From NCBI RefSeq assembly GCF_019976755.1, contig NZ_AP023442.1, positions 1-64,000 on the forward strand: a stretch of 64,000 bases of DNA. The letters run 5' to 3'. This document shows, in pieces, positions 9,245 to 20,700 of the stretch (position 1 is its first letter; each line of letters begins with the position of its first letter). The notes below the pieces were generated by a model. That model worked only from the letters and a program-made list of their open reading frames with translations. It ran no database searches and had not been told where the DNA came from. The translations under genes and the position numbers were made by a program. Origin of the DNA: Nostoc sp. MS1 (GTDB taxonomy: Bacteria; Cyanobacteriota; Cyanobacteriia; Cyanobacteriales; Nostocaceae).

Positions 9245-12200
9245 ATGAATGCTATAGCTGGCTGCCAAATTATAGCCAAAATCTATGAAAGTGCTAACTC
9301 TTTAGTCTATAGAGCTATACGTAGTCACAACGGTCAGCCTGTAATTTTGAAGATTCTTAAAGAAGATTATCCTACTCGATCAGAATTGATTAGGTATAAA
9401 CAAGAATATGAAATTACCCATTCTTTAAATTTGGATGGGGTAATCCAAGCTTATGAATTAAACAGGTATAAAAATAGTTTGGTCATAATTTTGGAGGATT
9501 TCGGTGGTGAATCTTTAAAAATATTAATGCAGAGGCAACATTTTACATTAAAAGAGTTCTTGAGACTTGCCATCAAAATTACCGAAAGTTTAAGTGCTAT
9601 TCATACTGCTAATATTGTCCATAAAGATATTAACCCATCTAATATCGTTTTTAACCCAAAAACTGGACAACTTAAAATTATTGACTTCGGTATTTCTAGT
9701 ATTTTACCGAGAGAAAACCCGATAATTCGTAATCCTGAACACCTAGAAGGAACCTTAGCTTATATTTCACCAGAACAAACTGGCAGAATGAATCGGGTAA
9801 TAGACTATCGGACTGACTTTTATTCTTTGGGAGTGACTTTTTATGAGTTACTTACTCAGCAATTACCTTTTGTAACTAATGAACCTATAGAGTTGGTACA
9901 TTGTCATATAGCTCAATTACCTTTACCACCCCATATTGTAGTAGGAGAAAAAGTTTGCCCTAAAATTATCTCAAATATTGTCATGAAATTAATAGCGAAA
10001 ACTTCAGAAGATAGATATCAAAGTACTGGAGGAATAATAGCAGATTTGAAAACTTGTCTCAATCAATTAGAGAAATCTGGTAAGTGTTCTAATTTTAGTT
10101 TAAGAAGTCAAGATATTTCAGATAAGTTTAAAATATCACAAAAACTCTATGGTAGAGTAACGGAAGTAGAGCAGCTATTAACAAGTTTTGAGAGAGTAAG
10201 CCTTGGCTCTACAGAAATGGTAGTTGTAGCTGGTTATTCTGGTAGCGGTAAATCAGCTTTAGTTCAGGAAATTCATAAAGCAATTGTTTATAAAAATGGT
10301 TATTTTATTTCCGGTAAATTTGACCAATTGCAGCGTGATATTCCCTACGCTTGCCTGATACAAGCATTTCAAGAGTTGCTTCGACAGTTGCTTACAGAAA
10401 GCCAGACGCAACTTTATACATGGAAACAGGAATTATTAGTAGCACTTGGAACGAATGGCCAAGTTATTATTGATGTCATTCCTGAAGTAGAATTAATTAT
10501 TGGCAAACAACCTTCAGTACCACAGTTAAACTCAACTGCATCTCGAAATCGTTTCAACTTAGTTTTGCAAAAATTCCTGGGTGTATTTGCAAAAAAAGAA
10601 CACCCTTTAGTTATTTTTTTAGATGATTTACAGTGGGTAGATTCTGCTTCATTAAAGTTAATTGAACTATTCATAGCTAATATCGATAGTAAATACCTTT
10701 TAATGATTGGAGCGTATCGAGATAATGAAGTTAGCTCTACTCATGCTTTGATGCAAACTTTAGATAAGATTCAAAGTGCTGGAATTAATATAAATAAAAT
10801 TATTGTCCAGCCTTTGAAGTTAGAAAATGTAGAAGAATTAATTGCTGATACACTGAGTTGCTCAATGGCAGACTCGAAATCTTTAGCTGAACTGGTTTTT
10901 CATAAAACTGATGGTAATCCTTTCTTTTTGATTCAGCTACTTCAAGCTTTATATACACAGGAATTTTTGTTATTTGATTATAGTAATTGTTGTTGGCAAT
11001 GGAACATTGCAGAGATTCAAAAGGTTGAGATAACTGATAATGTAGTTGATTTAATGGTGACTAAAATTGAGAAATTAGATAGCAATGTCCAAGAAGCTTT
11101 AAAACTAGCTGCTTGTATCGGGAATCAATTTGATTTAGAGGTACTTTCTATCGTTTGTGAAAAATTTTTTGAAGATATAGCTATTGAACTTTTACCAGCC
11201 ATTCAAGAAGGTCTAATTATACCTCTAAGTGAGGCGTATAAAATTCCAATTCTTTGGCGTGAACAACAGAGCAATCACACAGCCACATTTTCTGCTAAGA
11301 TACCTAAGCTTTCAGCTTCTATATCATACAAATTTTTACATGACCGAGTTCAGCAAGCTGCTTATACTTTAATTCCAGATGAGCAAAGGCAAGAAGCTCA
11401 TTTCAAAGTCGGTCAACTTTTGTTTAAAAATATTACACAAGATAAATTAGAAGAAGATATATTTAATATTGTCAATCATTTAAACATTAGTTTATCTTTA
11501 ATTAAGAATCAAATAGAAAAAGATAATCTGGCTTGTCTAAATTTAATAGCAGGTAGGAAAGCTAAGAATGCAGCCGCCTACGAAATGGCTATTAGATATA
11601 TTAAAATCGGCTTAGAATTACTTTCAGCAGACACTTGGAATATTCAGTATGAATTGACCTTGGCTCTTTATGTAGAAGCTGTAGAATTACAGTACATAAA
11701 TACTAATTTTGAGGAAGCTGAAAATTTATCTAATATTGTTTTAAGCGAAGCCAAGTCTCTTCTTGATCAAGTCAGAATTTATGAACTTAAAATTCAATCT
11801 TATATTGCTAAAATTCAAATGCAGTTAGCTATAAATACTGCATACGAACTTTTAGCACAGTTAGGAATTCATCTACCTCAAATACCAGACATCAATCATG
11901 TCAATCAAGAGCAAGAAACGGTAAAATTACTTTTACAAGATAAGCGAATTGAGGATTTGTCTAATTTACCAACAATGACAGATCCTTATAAGCTTGCAGC
12001 AGTCAGAATTTTAATGATTGTTACTACTGCGACAATTATTAGTAATCCTCTTTTATATTCTTTAGTAACATTAACTGCGGTCAATCTTTGCATTAAGTAT
12101 GGTAATCCACCACAAGCTACTAGTGTTTATACTTTTTATGGCAAGCTGTTGTGTGGAATGATGCAAGATATTGAAACTGGCTATCGATTTGGTAAATTAG

Positions 12201-14719
12201 CTTTAAATTTACTAGAAAAATTTAATATTAAAGAAGCTAAACCACTCGTATTCCATTATACAAGCGGTTTTATTCGGCACTGGAAAGAACCTATTCGGGA
12301 CGGTAGCATAATTGAAACATTACAAGAAGCTATTAATATAGGACTTGATACAGGGCATATAGAATATACTTCTTATGCAGCTTCAGCATATTGCTTATTT
12401 TTAATGTTTAGTGGGGATAATCTTACCGAATTAAACCATAAATATCAAGACTATATTAATTTAAATATTGAGTTGAAACAACAATATACAATTTTCTACA
12501 TGAAAAACTGTAGAACTATTATTCTCAATTTAATAAATCAGTATGAAGACGGAAATTTTGCAGTAATTGGAAATTCTCTGGCAGAAGAGCAGAAACTTAT
12601 AGAACAATGGACTCAAAAGCAGGCTGTATGGTTATTATTTAGTGCTTATTTGGCTAAAACAATATTATATTATCTATTTCATGACTATCACCAAGCTGTC
12701 AATTATGCTATTCAAGCAAAAAATAATTCACATAGTTCTGCTTCTTATATAGTTGCAGTACAACATAATTTCTACTATTCCTTGTCTCTGCTTGCTTGTT
12801 GCTTTGATAGAGAAAATCATTTTCGAGATGAATTTTTAGAAAAAGTAGCATTTAATCAAGAGAAAATGAAAATATGGGCTACTCATTGCCCAGAAAATTG
12901 CCAACATAAATATGAATTGATAGAAGCAGAGAAAGCACGAGTATTAGGGCAAAACTGGGAAGCCCAAGATTTTTACGAAAAAGCTATTCAAGGAGCAAAA
13001 ACACAAGCCTTTATTCATGAAGAAGCTCTAGCTTATGAACGTGCGGCAGAATTTTACCTCTCTCTTGCCAGAGAGGAGGTTGGGCAGTTATATATGAAGA
13101 ACGCACACCATTGTTATGCCTACTGGGGAGCAACAGCTAAAGTTAAAAATTTAGAATCTAAATACTCACATTTTTTTGTGGGTGTAACAAAACGAACGGG
13201 TGCTGAAACTATTAATACTACTTCCTCCTCTACTACTAACAGTAATACAGCAGTGTTAGACCTAACAACAGTTATTAAAGCATCCCAAACTCTAGCTGAT
13301 GAAATAATTCTCAGCAAGCTACTCAAAAAGTTGATGAGGATCATCATTGAAAATGCTGGCGCTCAAAAAGGTTTATTGATACTTGACAATAATGGTAGTT
13401 TATTTATTGAAGCGGAAGGTTCAGTTGATAGAGAAGAAGTAACTACACTACAATCAATTCCTGTAAATACTATTGATGCTGGCAGTAAAAGGCAGCTTTT
13501 ATCAACTACTATTATTAACTATGTATTTAACACACATAAAAATGTTGTTTTAGATGATGCTGCTAATCAAGATCAATTTATTCATGATCTATATATTATT
13601 GCTACTCAACCTAAATCTATCCTTTGTACGCCCTTACTTTATCAAGGTAAACTCAGTGGTATTGTCTATTTAGAGAATAATTTAACCACTGGTGTATTTA
13701 CTGCCGAGCGTGTCGAACTTTTAAAAATTCTCTCGGCTCAGGCTGCTATTTCTATAGAAAATTCTCGTCTTTACGAACAATTAGAGAACTATAACCGGAC
13801 TCTCGAACAAAAAGTTAAGGTAAGGACTCAAGAATTAGAAGATAAAAATGAAGAGTTAGCAAGTTTATTGCAAACATTAAAAGCTACACAAGCTCAGATT
13901 ATTGCCCAAGAAAAATTAGCTTCACTTGGAGCATTAGCAGCTGGTATTGCTCACGAAATCAAAAATCCTTTAAATTTCGTGAATAATTTTGCTGAACTAT
14001 CCATAGAATTAGCTCAGGAGCTAGAAGAAGAAATTGAAAATCAAAAAGACTCTTTAGACTCTACGAGCCAAAAATATATAGAAGAAATTTTAAATGATAT
14101 TAAACAAAATGCCCAAAAAATATATGAGCATGGCAAAAGGTCAGATAATATTGTAAGTGGAATGCTCATGCACTCACGGGGGCAAACTGGTGAGCGTCAA
14201 CTAGTAGAAATTAACGTTTTGTTGGCAGAGGCTATCGACTTAGCCTATCATGGAATGCGTACCAAGGATGCGGCTTTCAAGATAGTTATCAAAACAGACT
14301 ATGATCATAGTCTTGGTCAAATAAATGTCGTACCCGAAAATATTAGTCGAGCTTTAATAAATATTATTAATAACGCTTGCTACGCAGCACATCAAAAGAA
14401 AATGTGTTTGCAAGAAAAGTCCGAGTCTATTGCTGAGGAATTTTCACCTACGCTCTTAGTGACTACAAAAGATTTAGGTGAGGAAGTACAAATTTGCATT
14501 CATGATAATGGTAAAGGTATTTCGCCAGAGATAATAGATAAAATTTTTAATCCTTTTTTTACTACGAAGCCTACTGGTGAAGGCACAGGTTTAGGACTAT
14601 CTATAACTCATGATATTATTGTCCAGCAGCATCAGGGAAAAATTAAAGTCAATACTAAAGTAAATATTTATACTGAATTTATTCTCACTTTGCCTAAGAC
14701 GATTGCTGAAAAGAGATAA
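9245..14719 (+). CDS. trifunctional Ser/Thr kinase - AAA ATPase - GAF - histidine kinase
   Basis: An 1824-residue signalling protein of a class common in filamentous cyanobacteria. Residues 1-280 are a protein kinase domain (VILKIL Lys near 36, VHKDINPSN catalytic loop, IIDFGIS, then YISPEQTGRMN). An AAA_16 ATPase follows with Walker A GYSGSGKSALVQ near 329 and Walker B VIFLDDLQWVD near 456. A long helical, TPR-like region spans about 750-1330. A GAF domain lies near 1350-1510 and a coiled coil near 1515-1560. The HisKA phospho-acceptor is in AAGIAHEIKNPLNF (His near 1570), and HATPase_c shows NNACYA, DNGKGIS and TGEGTGLGLS. No membrane segment is seen. It lies 113 bp after the amidohydrolase and ahead of two response regulators, probably its phospho-acceptors. 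Confidence 0.9.
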   Translation: MNAIAGCQIIAKIYESANSLVYRAIRSHNGQPVILKILKEDYPTRSELIRYKQEYEITHSLNLDGVIQAYELNRYKNSLVIILEDFGGESLKILMQRQHFTLKEFLRLAIKITESLSAIHTANIVHKDINPSNIVFNPKTGQLKIIDFGISSILPRENPIIRNPEHLEGTLAYISPEQTGRMNRVIDYRTDFYSLGVTFYELLTQQLPFVTNEPIELVHCHIAQLPLPPHIVVGEKVCPKIISNIVMKLIAKTSEDRYQSTGGIIADLKTCLNQLEKSGKCSNFSLRSQDISDKFKISQKLYGRVTEVEQLLTSFERVSLGSTEMVVVAGYSGSGKSALVQEIHKAIVYKNGYFISGKFDQLQRDIPYACLIQAFQELLRQLLTESQTQLYTWKQELLVALGTNGQVIIDVIPEVELIIGKQPSVPQLNSTASRNRFNLVLQKFLGVFAKKEHPLVIFLDDLQWVDSASLKLIELFIANIDSKYLLMIGAYRDNEVSSTHALMQTLDKIQSAGININKIIVQPLKLENVEELIADTLSCSMADSKSLAELVFHKTDGNPFFLIQLLQALYTQEFLLFDYSNCCWQWNIAEIQKVEITDNVVDLMVTKIEKLDSNVQEALKLAACIGNQFDLEVLSIVCEKFFEDIAIELLPAIQEGLIIPLSEAYKIPILWREQQSNHTATFSAKIPKLSASISYKFLHDRVQQAAYTLIPDEQRQEAHFKVGQLLFKNITQDKLEEDIFNIVNHLNISLSLIKNQIEKDNLACLNLIAGRKAKNAAAYEMAIRYIKIGLELLSADTWNIQYELTLALYVEAVELQYINTNFEEAENLSNIVLSEAKSLLDQVRIYELKIQSYIAKIQMQLAINTAYELLAQLGIHLPQIPDINHVNQEQETVKLLLQDKRIEDLSNLPTMTDPYKLAAVRILMIVTTATIISNPLLYSLVTLTAVNLCIKYGNPPQATSVYTFYGKLLCGMMQDIETGYRFGKLALNLLEKFNIKEAKPLVFHYTSGFIRHWKEPIRDGSIIETLQEAINIGLDTGHIEYTSYAASAYCLFLMFSGDNLTELNHKYQDYINLNIELKQQYTIFYMKNCRTIILNLINQYEDGNFAVIGNSLAEEQKLIEQWTQKQAVWLLFSAYLAKTILYYLFHDYHQAVNYAIQAKNNSHSSASYIVAVQHNFYYSLSLLACCFDRENHFRDEFLEKVAFNQEKMKIWATHCPENCQHKYELIEAEKARVLGQNWEAQDFYEKAIQGAKTQAFIHEEALAYERAAEFYLSLAREEVGQLYMKNAHHCYAYWGATAKVKNLESKYSHFFVGVTKRTGAETINTTSSSTTNSNTAVLDLTTVIKASQTLADEIILSKLLKKLMRIIIENAGAQKGLLILDNNGSLFIEAEGSVDREEVTTLQSIPVNTIDAGSKRQLLSTTIINYVFNTHKNVVLDDAANQDQFIHDLYIIATQPKSILCTPLLYQGKLSGIVYLENNLTTGVFTAERVELLKILSAQAAISIENSRLYEQLENYNRTLEQKVKVRTQELEDKNEELASLLQTLKATQAQIIAQEKLASLGALAAGIAHEIKNPLNFVNNFAELSIELAQELEEEIENQKDSLDSTSQKYIEEILNDIKQNAQKIYEHGKRSDNIVSGMLMHSRGQTGERQLVEINVLLAEAIDLAYHGMRTKDAAFKIVIKTDYDHSLGQINVVPENISRALINIINNACYAAHQKKMCLQEKSESIAEEFSPTLLVTTKDLGEEVQICIHDNGKGISPEIIDKIFNPFFTTKPTGEGTGLGLSITHDIIVQQHQGKIKVNTKVNIYTEFILTLPKTIAEKR

Positions 14720-14935
14720 CCTGAAAACTGAAAGAGTATTTGTAGAGATGATCTTGATGAATTCTCAGGTGATCGCTTATCAACTACAAACATAATCAAA
14801 CTTTCTTTTATAGACTTTACAATATTACATTTTCCTAAACAAATTTTAGTAATAAAAAATTTCGTAGCTGTAATACCAATTCACTAAAATAATGAAACAG
14901 ATGTAACCCCTTAAACCCTTGTAAAATCAAGCTTT

Positions 14936-15050
14936 CTCAATTGCGTTAGCGGAGCGGGGCGTTAGCCCATTGCGCCCTTCTCTACGTTCGCGAAGAGCGT
15001 GTCGTAGACAGAGGCTGTGCCAACGGTAGCGGGGCGTTAGCCCATTGCGA
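14936..15050. repeat. dispersed Nostoc-type palindromic repeat cluster in a 478-bp intergenic region
   Basis: The gap 14720-15197 contains a GC-rich island unlike its AT-rich surroundings. GCGGGGCGTTAGCCCATTGCG occurs twice, at 14954-14974 and 15029-15049 (75 bp apart). Between them lies a CTCTACG...CGTAGACAGAG palindrome. Such arrays are scattered between genes in Nostoc relatives. No ORF is supported. The promoter of the following response regulator probably lies in the AT-rich stretch after 15060. Confidence 0.7.
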
Positions 15051-15197
15051 ATTAGTATAAGACGTTACCTTGATTAATATTAGCCTCATTTTTGCATCAC
15101 ATACTCTAGTTTTAACGATAATATTCTATAGGCACTGTATTTTAGAATCTTTCAAAAGTACATATTTTATCTAATTTGTCAAATAAAATTTTATTAA

Positions 15198-15566
15198 ATG
15201 AAGATCATGGTTGTAGATGACGAACAAGATGTCCAATTCTTGTTTAAACAAAAATTTAGAAAAGAACTTAAAGAAAATCAAATTAAATTATATTTTGCTT
15301 TTTCAGCAGAAGAAGCACTGGAATATTTACAAAGTAAGCTAACTAATTGTCTAAACCTAATTGTTACAGATATTAATATGCGGGGAATGAATGGTTTAGA
15401 AATGCTCAAGCTAATTAAAGAAAAATATCCAGCTTTAAAAGTATTTGTTATTACTGCTTATGATGATGAAGATAATTATTTAACTGCAAAACAGTATGGT
15501 GCTGATGGCTATATTACTAAGCCTATTGAATTTACTCAACTCAAGCAAAAAATCTTAAATTTATAA
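15198..15566 (+). CDS. stand-alone CheY-like response regulator
   Basis: A single receiver domain of 122 residues. The acidic pair is in VVDDEQD (Asp7, Asp8), the phospho-acceptor in LIVTDINM is Asp58, the conserved Thr is in FVITAYDD (Thr86), and Lys108 is in ITKPIEF. There is no output domain, so it should pass a phosphoryl group or act by protein contact. It lies 24 bp ahead of a second receiver-bearing gene and downstream of the giant histidine kinase, which suggests a phosphorelay. Confidence 0.9.
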   Translation: MKIMVVDDEQDVQFLFKQKFRKELKENQIKLYFAFSAEEALEYLQSKLTNCLNLIVTDINMRGMNGLEMLKLIKEKYPALKVFVITAYDDEDNYLTAKQYGADGYITKPIEFTQLKQKILNL

Positions 15567-15590
15567 ATTAGCTTTATTAGGTAATAAAGT

Positions 15591-17783
15591 ATGCCAGCTA
15601 AGATACTGGTTGTGGATGATGAGCCTGACTTAGAAATCTTGCTCCGTCAGAAATTTAGAAAGGAAATTCGACAAAAACAATTTAATTTATTTTTTGCGCG
15701 TCATGGTATTGAGGCATTAGAAATATTACAAGCAGATCCAGATATAGATATAGTATTAACTGATATCTATATGCCGCAAATGGATGGGTTAACTTTAATA
15801 ACTCAACTTAATGACTTATATCCTATAATTAAAGCGGTAATTATTTCCGCTTATAGTGATATTGATAATATTAGGTCTGCAATGAATCGCGGTGCTTTTG
15901 ATTTCTTAACTAAACCAATTAACTTTCAGGATTTAGAAATTACTACTTACAAAACTCTGCAATATGTGCAGAAAATGAAAGGTATTAAGAAACAGGAACT
16001 AATAGCACAACAAGCTCAAGCAGAGTTACTAACTCGTCTACAGAAAGAAGTCAAAGTACGCCAACAAACAGAAGCAGCATTACTAGAAAGCGAAGCTAAG
16101 TTAACTCAATTTTTAGAAGCTGTTCCAGTAGGCATTTTCGTAGTTGATGGTAATGGTCAACCTTTTTACGCTAATCAAACTGCCCAGCAAATACTTGGTA
16201 AAGGGATTGTACCAGAAACTACAGCACCTCAATTAAGTGAGTTTTATCAAGTTTATATATCAGAAAAAGAACAGTTATATCCTACAGAAAAGCACCCTAT
16301 TGTAAGAGCATTGAATGGTGAGAGTATCACTGTTGAAGATATGGATGTTCACAAAGGCGACAATATTATTCCTTTAGAGGTGTCAGCTACACCAATTTTT
16401 GATGAACAGGGAAAGATTATGTATGCTATAGCCGCTTTCCAGGATATTACACAACGCAAACGATCAGAGGCGGAGCGATCGCAATTAATTTGGGAATTAG
16501 GAATTAAAAATTTAGCTTTGCAAAATGCAAAAGAGGAATTAGCACAATCTAACCAAAATCTAGAACAAAAAGTTAATGAGCGCACACAAGAATTAACACA
16601 AACATTGGCAATTCTCAAAGCTACGCAAGCAGAATTGATATTTGAAAATGCACTGCTGAGAAGTGCTGAACAGGCTTCAACTTTTGATTATCACGTTGGC
16701 GGAAGTTTACCTATGGATGCACCGACTTACGTGGTGCGTTCCGCAGATCGTTTCCTCTATAAAGCGTTAAAATCTGGAGAGTTTTGTTATATCCTAAATG
16801 CTCGACAAATGGGTAAATCAAGCTTGATGGTACGGATGATACACCATCTTCAACAAGAAGGATTTAGCTGTGCGGCAATTGATATTACTCGTTTGGGTAG
16901 CGAAACCATTACTCCTACTCAATGGTATAAAGGATTAATAGTGGAATTGTGGCAAAATTTTAATTTATTAGGTGAGGTAGATTTTAAAAAATGGTGGGAC
17001 GAACAAAAAGATTTATCACTTGTTCAATGTTTAGCTCGGTTTATTGAAGATATATTACTCAAGCAAGTTGATAGCAAAAATATTTTTATTTTTATTGATG
17101 AAATTGATAGTATTTTATCGTTAAATTTTCCTATTCATGATTTTTTTGCATTGATTCGTTCTTGTTATAACCAACGCAGTATTAACCTAGAATATCGACG
17201 TTTAACATTTGCCTTATTTGGTGTAGCAACACCATCAGATTTAATTAATGATTATCAAAGAACACCGTTTAATATTGGTAATATAATTCAATTAAATGGC
17301 TTTCAATTACATGAAGCTCAACCTTTACTGCAAGGATTAACACCAAAAGTTAGTAATCCTCAGTTAGTGTTAAAAGAAGTATTAGCTTGGACAAATGGAC
17401 AACCTTTTTTAACTCAAAAGCTTTGTAAAATTATCCGTAGTTATACATCTGAAATACCGCTAAACTCCGAAGCAGTTTGGATGGAAAATATGGTGCGATC
17501 GCATATCATTAACAATTGGGAATCTCAAGATGAGCCAGAACATTTACGAACAATCCGCGATCGCATCCTCAAGAATACTCTCTACCCTGTTGGGTTACTA
17601 GAACTATATCAGCAAATTCTCCATCATGGGCAGGTTGGTGTTGTTGATAGTCCAGAAGAGAAGGAGTTGCTGTTGGCGGGGTTAGTAGTTAAGCAACAGG
17701 GTGTTTTGAAGGTTCATAATCGGATTTATGAACTGACATTTGATAATAGTTGGGTTGAGGGTTGCATAGCAAAAGTTGGTTGA
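15591..17783 (+). CDS. response regulator with PAS, coiled coil and AAA-like (AAA_35) output
   Basis: In this 730-residue protein, residues 1-125 are a receiver (VVDDEPD, phospho-acceptor Asp58 in VLTDIYM, TKPI). A coiled coil leads to a PAS domain (about 165-295; FLEAVPVGIFVVDGNG, ending FQDITQRKRSEAE). A second coiled coil (about 296-350) ends in an AAA-like domain with P-loop NARQMGKSSLMVRM near 403 and Walker B IFIFIDEIDSIL near 502. The ATPase resembles the one at 2714. The unusual output suggests that a phosphorelay controls an AAA_35 ATPase rather than DNA binding. It is convergent with the CHAT-WD40 gene, stops only 15 bp apart. Confidence 0.87.
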   Translation: MPAKILVVDDEPDLEILLRQKFRKEIRQKQFNLFFARHGIEALEILQADPDIDIVLTDIYMPQMDGLTLITQLNDLYPIIKAVIISAYSDIDNIRSAMNRGAFDFLTKPINFQDLEITTYKTLQYVQKMKGIKKQELIAQQAQAELLTRLQKEVKVRQQTEAALLESEAKLTQFLEAVPVGIFVVDGNGQPFYANQTAQQILGKGIVPETTAPQLSEFYQVYISEKEQLYPTEKHPIVRALNGESITVEDMDVHKGDNIIPLEVSATPIFDEQGKIMYAIAAFQDITQRKRSEAERSQLIWELGIKNLALQNAKEELAQSNQNLEQKVNERTQELTQTLAILKATQAELIFENALLRSAEQASTFDYHVGGSLPMDAPTYVVRSADRFLYKALKSGEFCYILNARQMGKSSLMVRMIHHLQQEGFSCAAIDITRLGSETITPTQWYKGLIVELWQNFNLLGEVDFKKWWDEQKDLSLVQCLARFIEDILLKQVDSKNIFIFIDEIDSILSLNFPIHDFFALIRSCYNQRSINLEYRRLTFALFGVATPSDLINDYQRTPFNIGNIIQLNGFQLHEAQPLLQGLTPKVSNPQLVLKEVLAWTNGQPFLTQKLCKIIRSYTSEIPLNSEAVWMENMVRSHIINNWESQDEPEHLRTIRDRILKNTLYPVGLLELYQQILHHGQVGVVDSPEEKELLLAGLVVKQQGVLKVHNRIYELTFDNSWVEGCIAKVG

Positions 17784-17798
17784 GTAGTGTTGCTGTGC

Positions 17799-20700
17799 TT
17801 ACTGAGTATTAGTGATGCCGTTACATAATTTTTCATTCTTCTGATTGTTAATATAATTTTGCATCAAATTACAAGCATTTTTCATAAGTATATCTAGATC
17901 CCAATCCCATAAAATTACGGTTGTGTCGTCACTAGCAGAGGCGAGTTTTTTGCCGTTAGGGCTGAATACTACACTATTAACACTTCCTGTATGCCCAGTC
18001 AGAGTTTGTAGCAGCTTGCCCTCTGTATTCCATATTCTGATAGTTTCATCAGAGCTACCAGAGGCGATAGTTTCACCGTCTGGGCTGAATACTACACTAT
18101 TGACACTTCCTGTATGCCCATAAAAAGTATTTAGGGGTTTACCCTGTCTGTCCCAAGTTCTTACAGTTTTGTCATCACCAGCAGAGGCAAAGGTTTTACC
18201 GTCTGGGCTGAATGCCACACTCCTTATACTACAGTTTGTTTCTTCATTGCACTGATACTTTATAGGATTTTTTATTTTCTGTTCCTTGCTATTTTCTGAA
18301 TTCCATTTGCCATCTTCTGAATTCCATATTTTCACATTTCCGTCATCACTAGCAGAGGCGAGGATTTTGCCATCCGGACTGAATACCACACTATTGACAC
18401 CCTTCGTATGCCCGTAAAAAGTATTAAGCAATTTACCCTCAGTGTTCCAAATTCTGATGCTTTTGTCTTTACTACCAGAGGCAATGGTTTTGCTATCCGG
18501 GCTAAATACTACACTCTCAATACCATCCTGATGCCCATAGAAGGTATACAGTTTTTGCCTTTCAATATTCCAGACTCTGAGAGTTTTGTCATCACTAGCA
18601 GAAGCTATAATTTTGCCGTCTGGGCTGTATTTTACACTTGTGACACCACCTTGATACCCATATAAAGTGGATAATATGTTACCCTCAGTGTCCCAGATTT
18701 TGACAGTTTTGTCGTCACTAGCAGAAGCAAGAGTCTTGCCGTCTGGACTGAATACCACACTCTTAACAGTACCTCTATGCTCAATGAAAGTATGCGGAGG
18801 CTGTGCTTGGATATTCCAGATTCTAATAGTTTTGTCCCGACTGGCAGAGGCAAGGGTTTTACTATCGGGACTAAATGCTACGCTATTAACAACATCCTGA
18901 TGTCCAGTCAAGGGTGGCTTTTCCTTTTTAGCGGCTAAATCCCAAACTTTGACAGTGTTATCGTAACTAGCAAGGGCAATAGTCTTGCCGTCTGGGCTAA
19001 ATACTACGCTTTTGACCGCATTCTTATAGTACCTATAATACTTAAGCTTCCACTTTGTCTTATCCCACTCCAAGATTTTGACACTTCCGTCAAAACTACC
19101 ATAGGCGAGAGTTTTGCCGTCCGGGCTAAATACTACACTCTTAAGAGGATAAGGACTGCGGGTACACTTTTTAGTATCCTGACTTTTAGAACAATAATAA
19201 GTATTGTTTATGAAAGTGCTTAGTAACTTACCATTAATATTCCAGATTTTGACAGTTCCATCCCCACCACCAGAGGCGAGAGTTTTGCCGTCCGGGCTGA
19301 ACACTACACTATTCACACTACGCTGACCTGAATCAAAAATTTGAGGCAGCTTATCCTCAATATTTCGGATTATTATTTCTCCATTTTTACTACCAGAGGC
19401 GAGAGTTTTACCGTCCGGGCTGAACACTACACTATAGACCGCACTTTTTTGGGCTGGGTAGGCGTGCAGCAATTTACCCTCAGTATCCCAGATTCTGACA
19501 TTTCCGTCAAAATCACCAGAGGCAAGAATTTTGCCATCTGGGCTGAATACTACACTGTAGACACTACTTTTAGACTCAGTGAGAGTGTACAGCAATTTAC
19601 CCTCAGTATCCCAGATTCGGACTGTGTTGTCGTCACTAGCAGAAGCGATGGTTTTGCCGTCTGGACTAAATACTACACTATTAACAGCACCTTGATGCTG
19701 TATTAACCGATTCTGTTCTCTGACATTATAAACATTCTGCAATGCTGCTGTAATCAGGGGCTGATTTGCTTTTTGTTTTTCTAAAATCTTTCCAGCCTTC
19801 ATCCCCTCGAAAAGAGCATCAAACTCTTGACGTGAGTTAAACAATGATATTGAAGATTGACCTAGAGAGTCTGCTTTAGCTAATTCTGTTTGCTGTGATT
19901 TCTGCCAAGCTACCAGTCCGAAACTAGCAGTCACAATCAATCCCAAGATAGAGAAACTAGCTATTCCCCTCGCTGTATTTATTTCGCGCCGACGACGTAC
20001 TTCTTTTTCTTTTTCTTGGCGTAAACGCAAATCGATACAAGCCTTCACATAGTCAGCCTCAAGTTTATTCAAAAGACGTTGCGTAAATAGCATTTGTGCA
20101 TCATCTAGTCTCCCGCCCCGAAGTTGCAAATAATCTTCTTTTTGCTGAGATTGATTCCAATCCAGTGCGGCTTGACGAATTTTCTCACGCAGTTGCAAAT
20201 TACTACGATTTTCGTTCAACCAGTTTTGCAATCTGTGCCAATAGCGGATTAAGGCTTCATGGGCAACTTCCACTTCTTCGCGGTTTGTAGACTCATTGAC
20301 ACTGGTAACTACAAGTCGTGCACCTTCGCCAGCCAATTGCTGCACCAGATTTTTAGTTAACCCCAAGTCACAATCTACAGGTACTAATTCTTCTAACTCA
20401 ACTCGTCGTCGCGTATCGCGTCGTTTTTCACCTTGTACAGTTTCTTCATCCAAGCGGGTTAAACGCACAAAAATATTGCGTACTTGTTCTTGTTGCTGGG
20501 ATGATAAACCATTGTAAACAGCATCGGCAGTTTGAGAAATCGCCTTTTTCACACCGCCAATCGCCTCATACTCTACACAACGCAACCATCTCCCATGTCG
20601 CCGTTTCCACAACTCTAGCAGTGCGTGTTGCAGCAGTGGCATAGCACCTGGCTCACCTTGGACATCATCTAAAATAGTATTACTCAAGCCAGCTTCAAAA

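Noticed and set aside
17923..20517. Several plus-strand ORFs of 60-120 codons opposite the WD40 and ATPase regions
   Set aside because: They repeat with the WD40 period and mirror the opposite strand codons. No ribosome sites or family features are seen, so they are shadows of the CHAT-WD40 genes.
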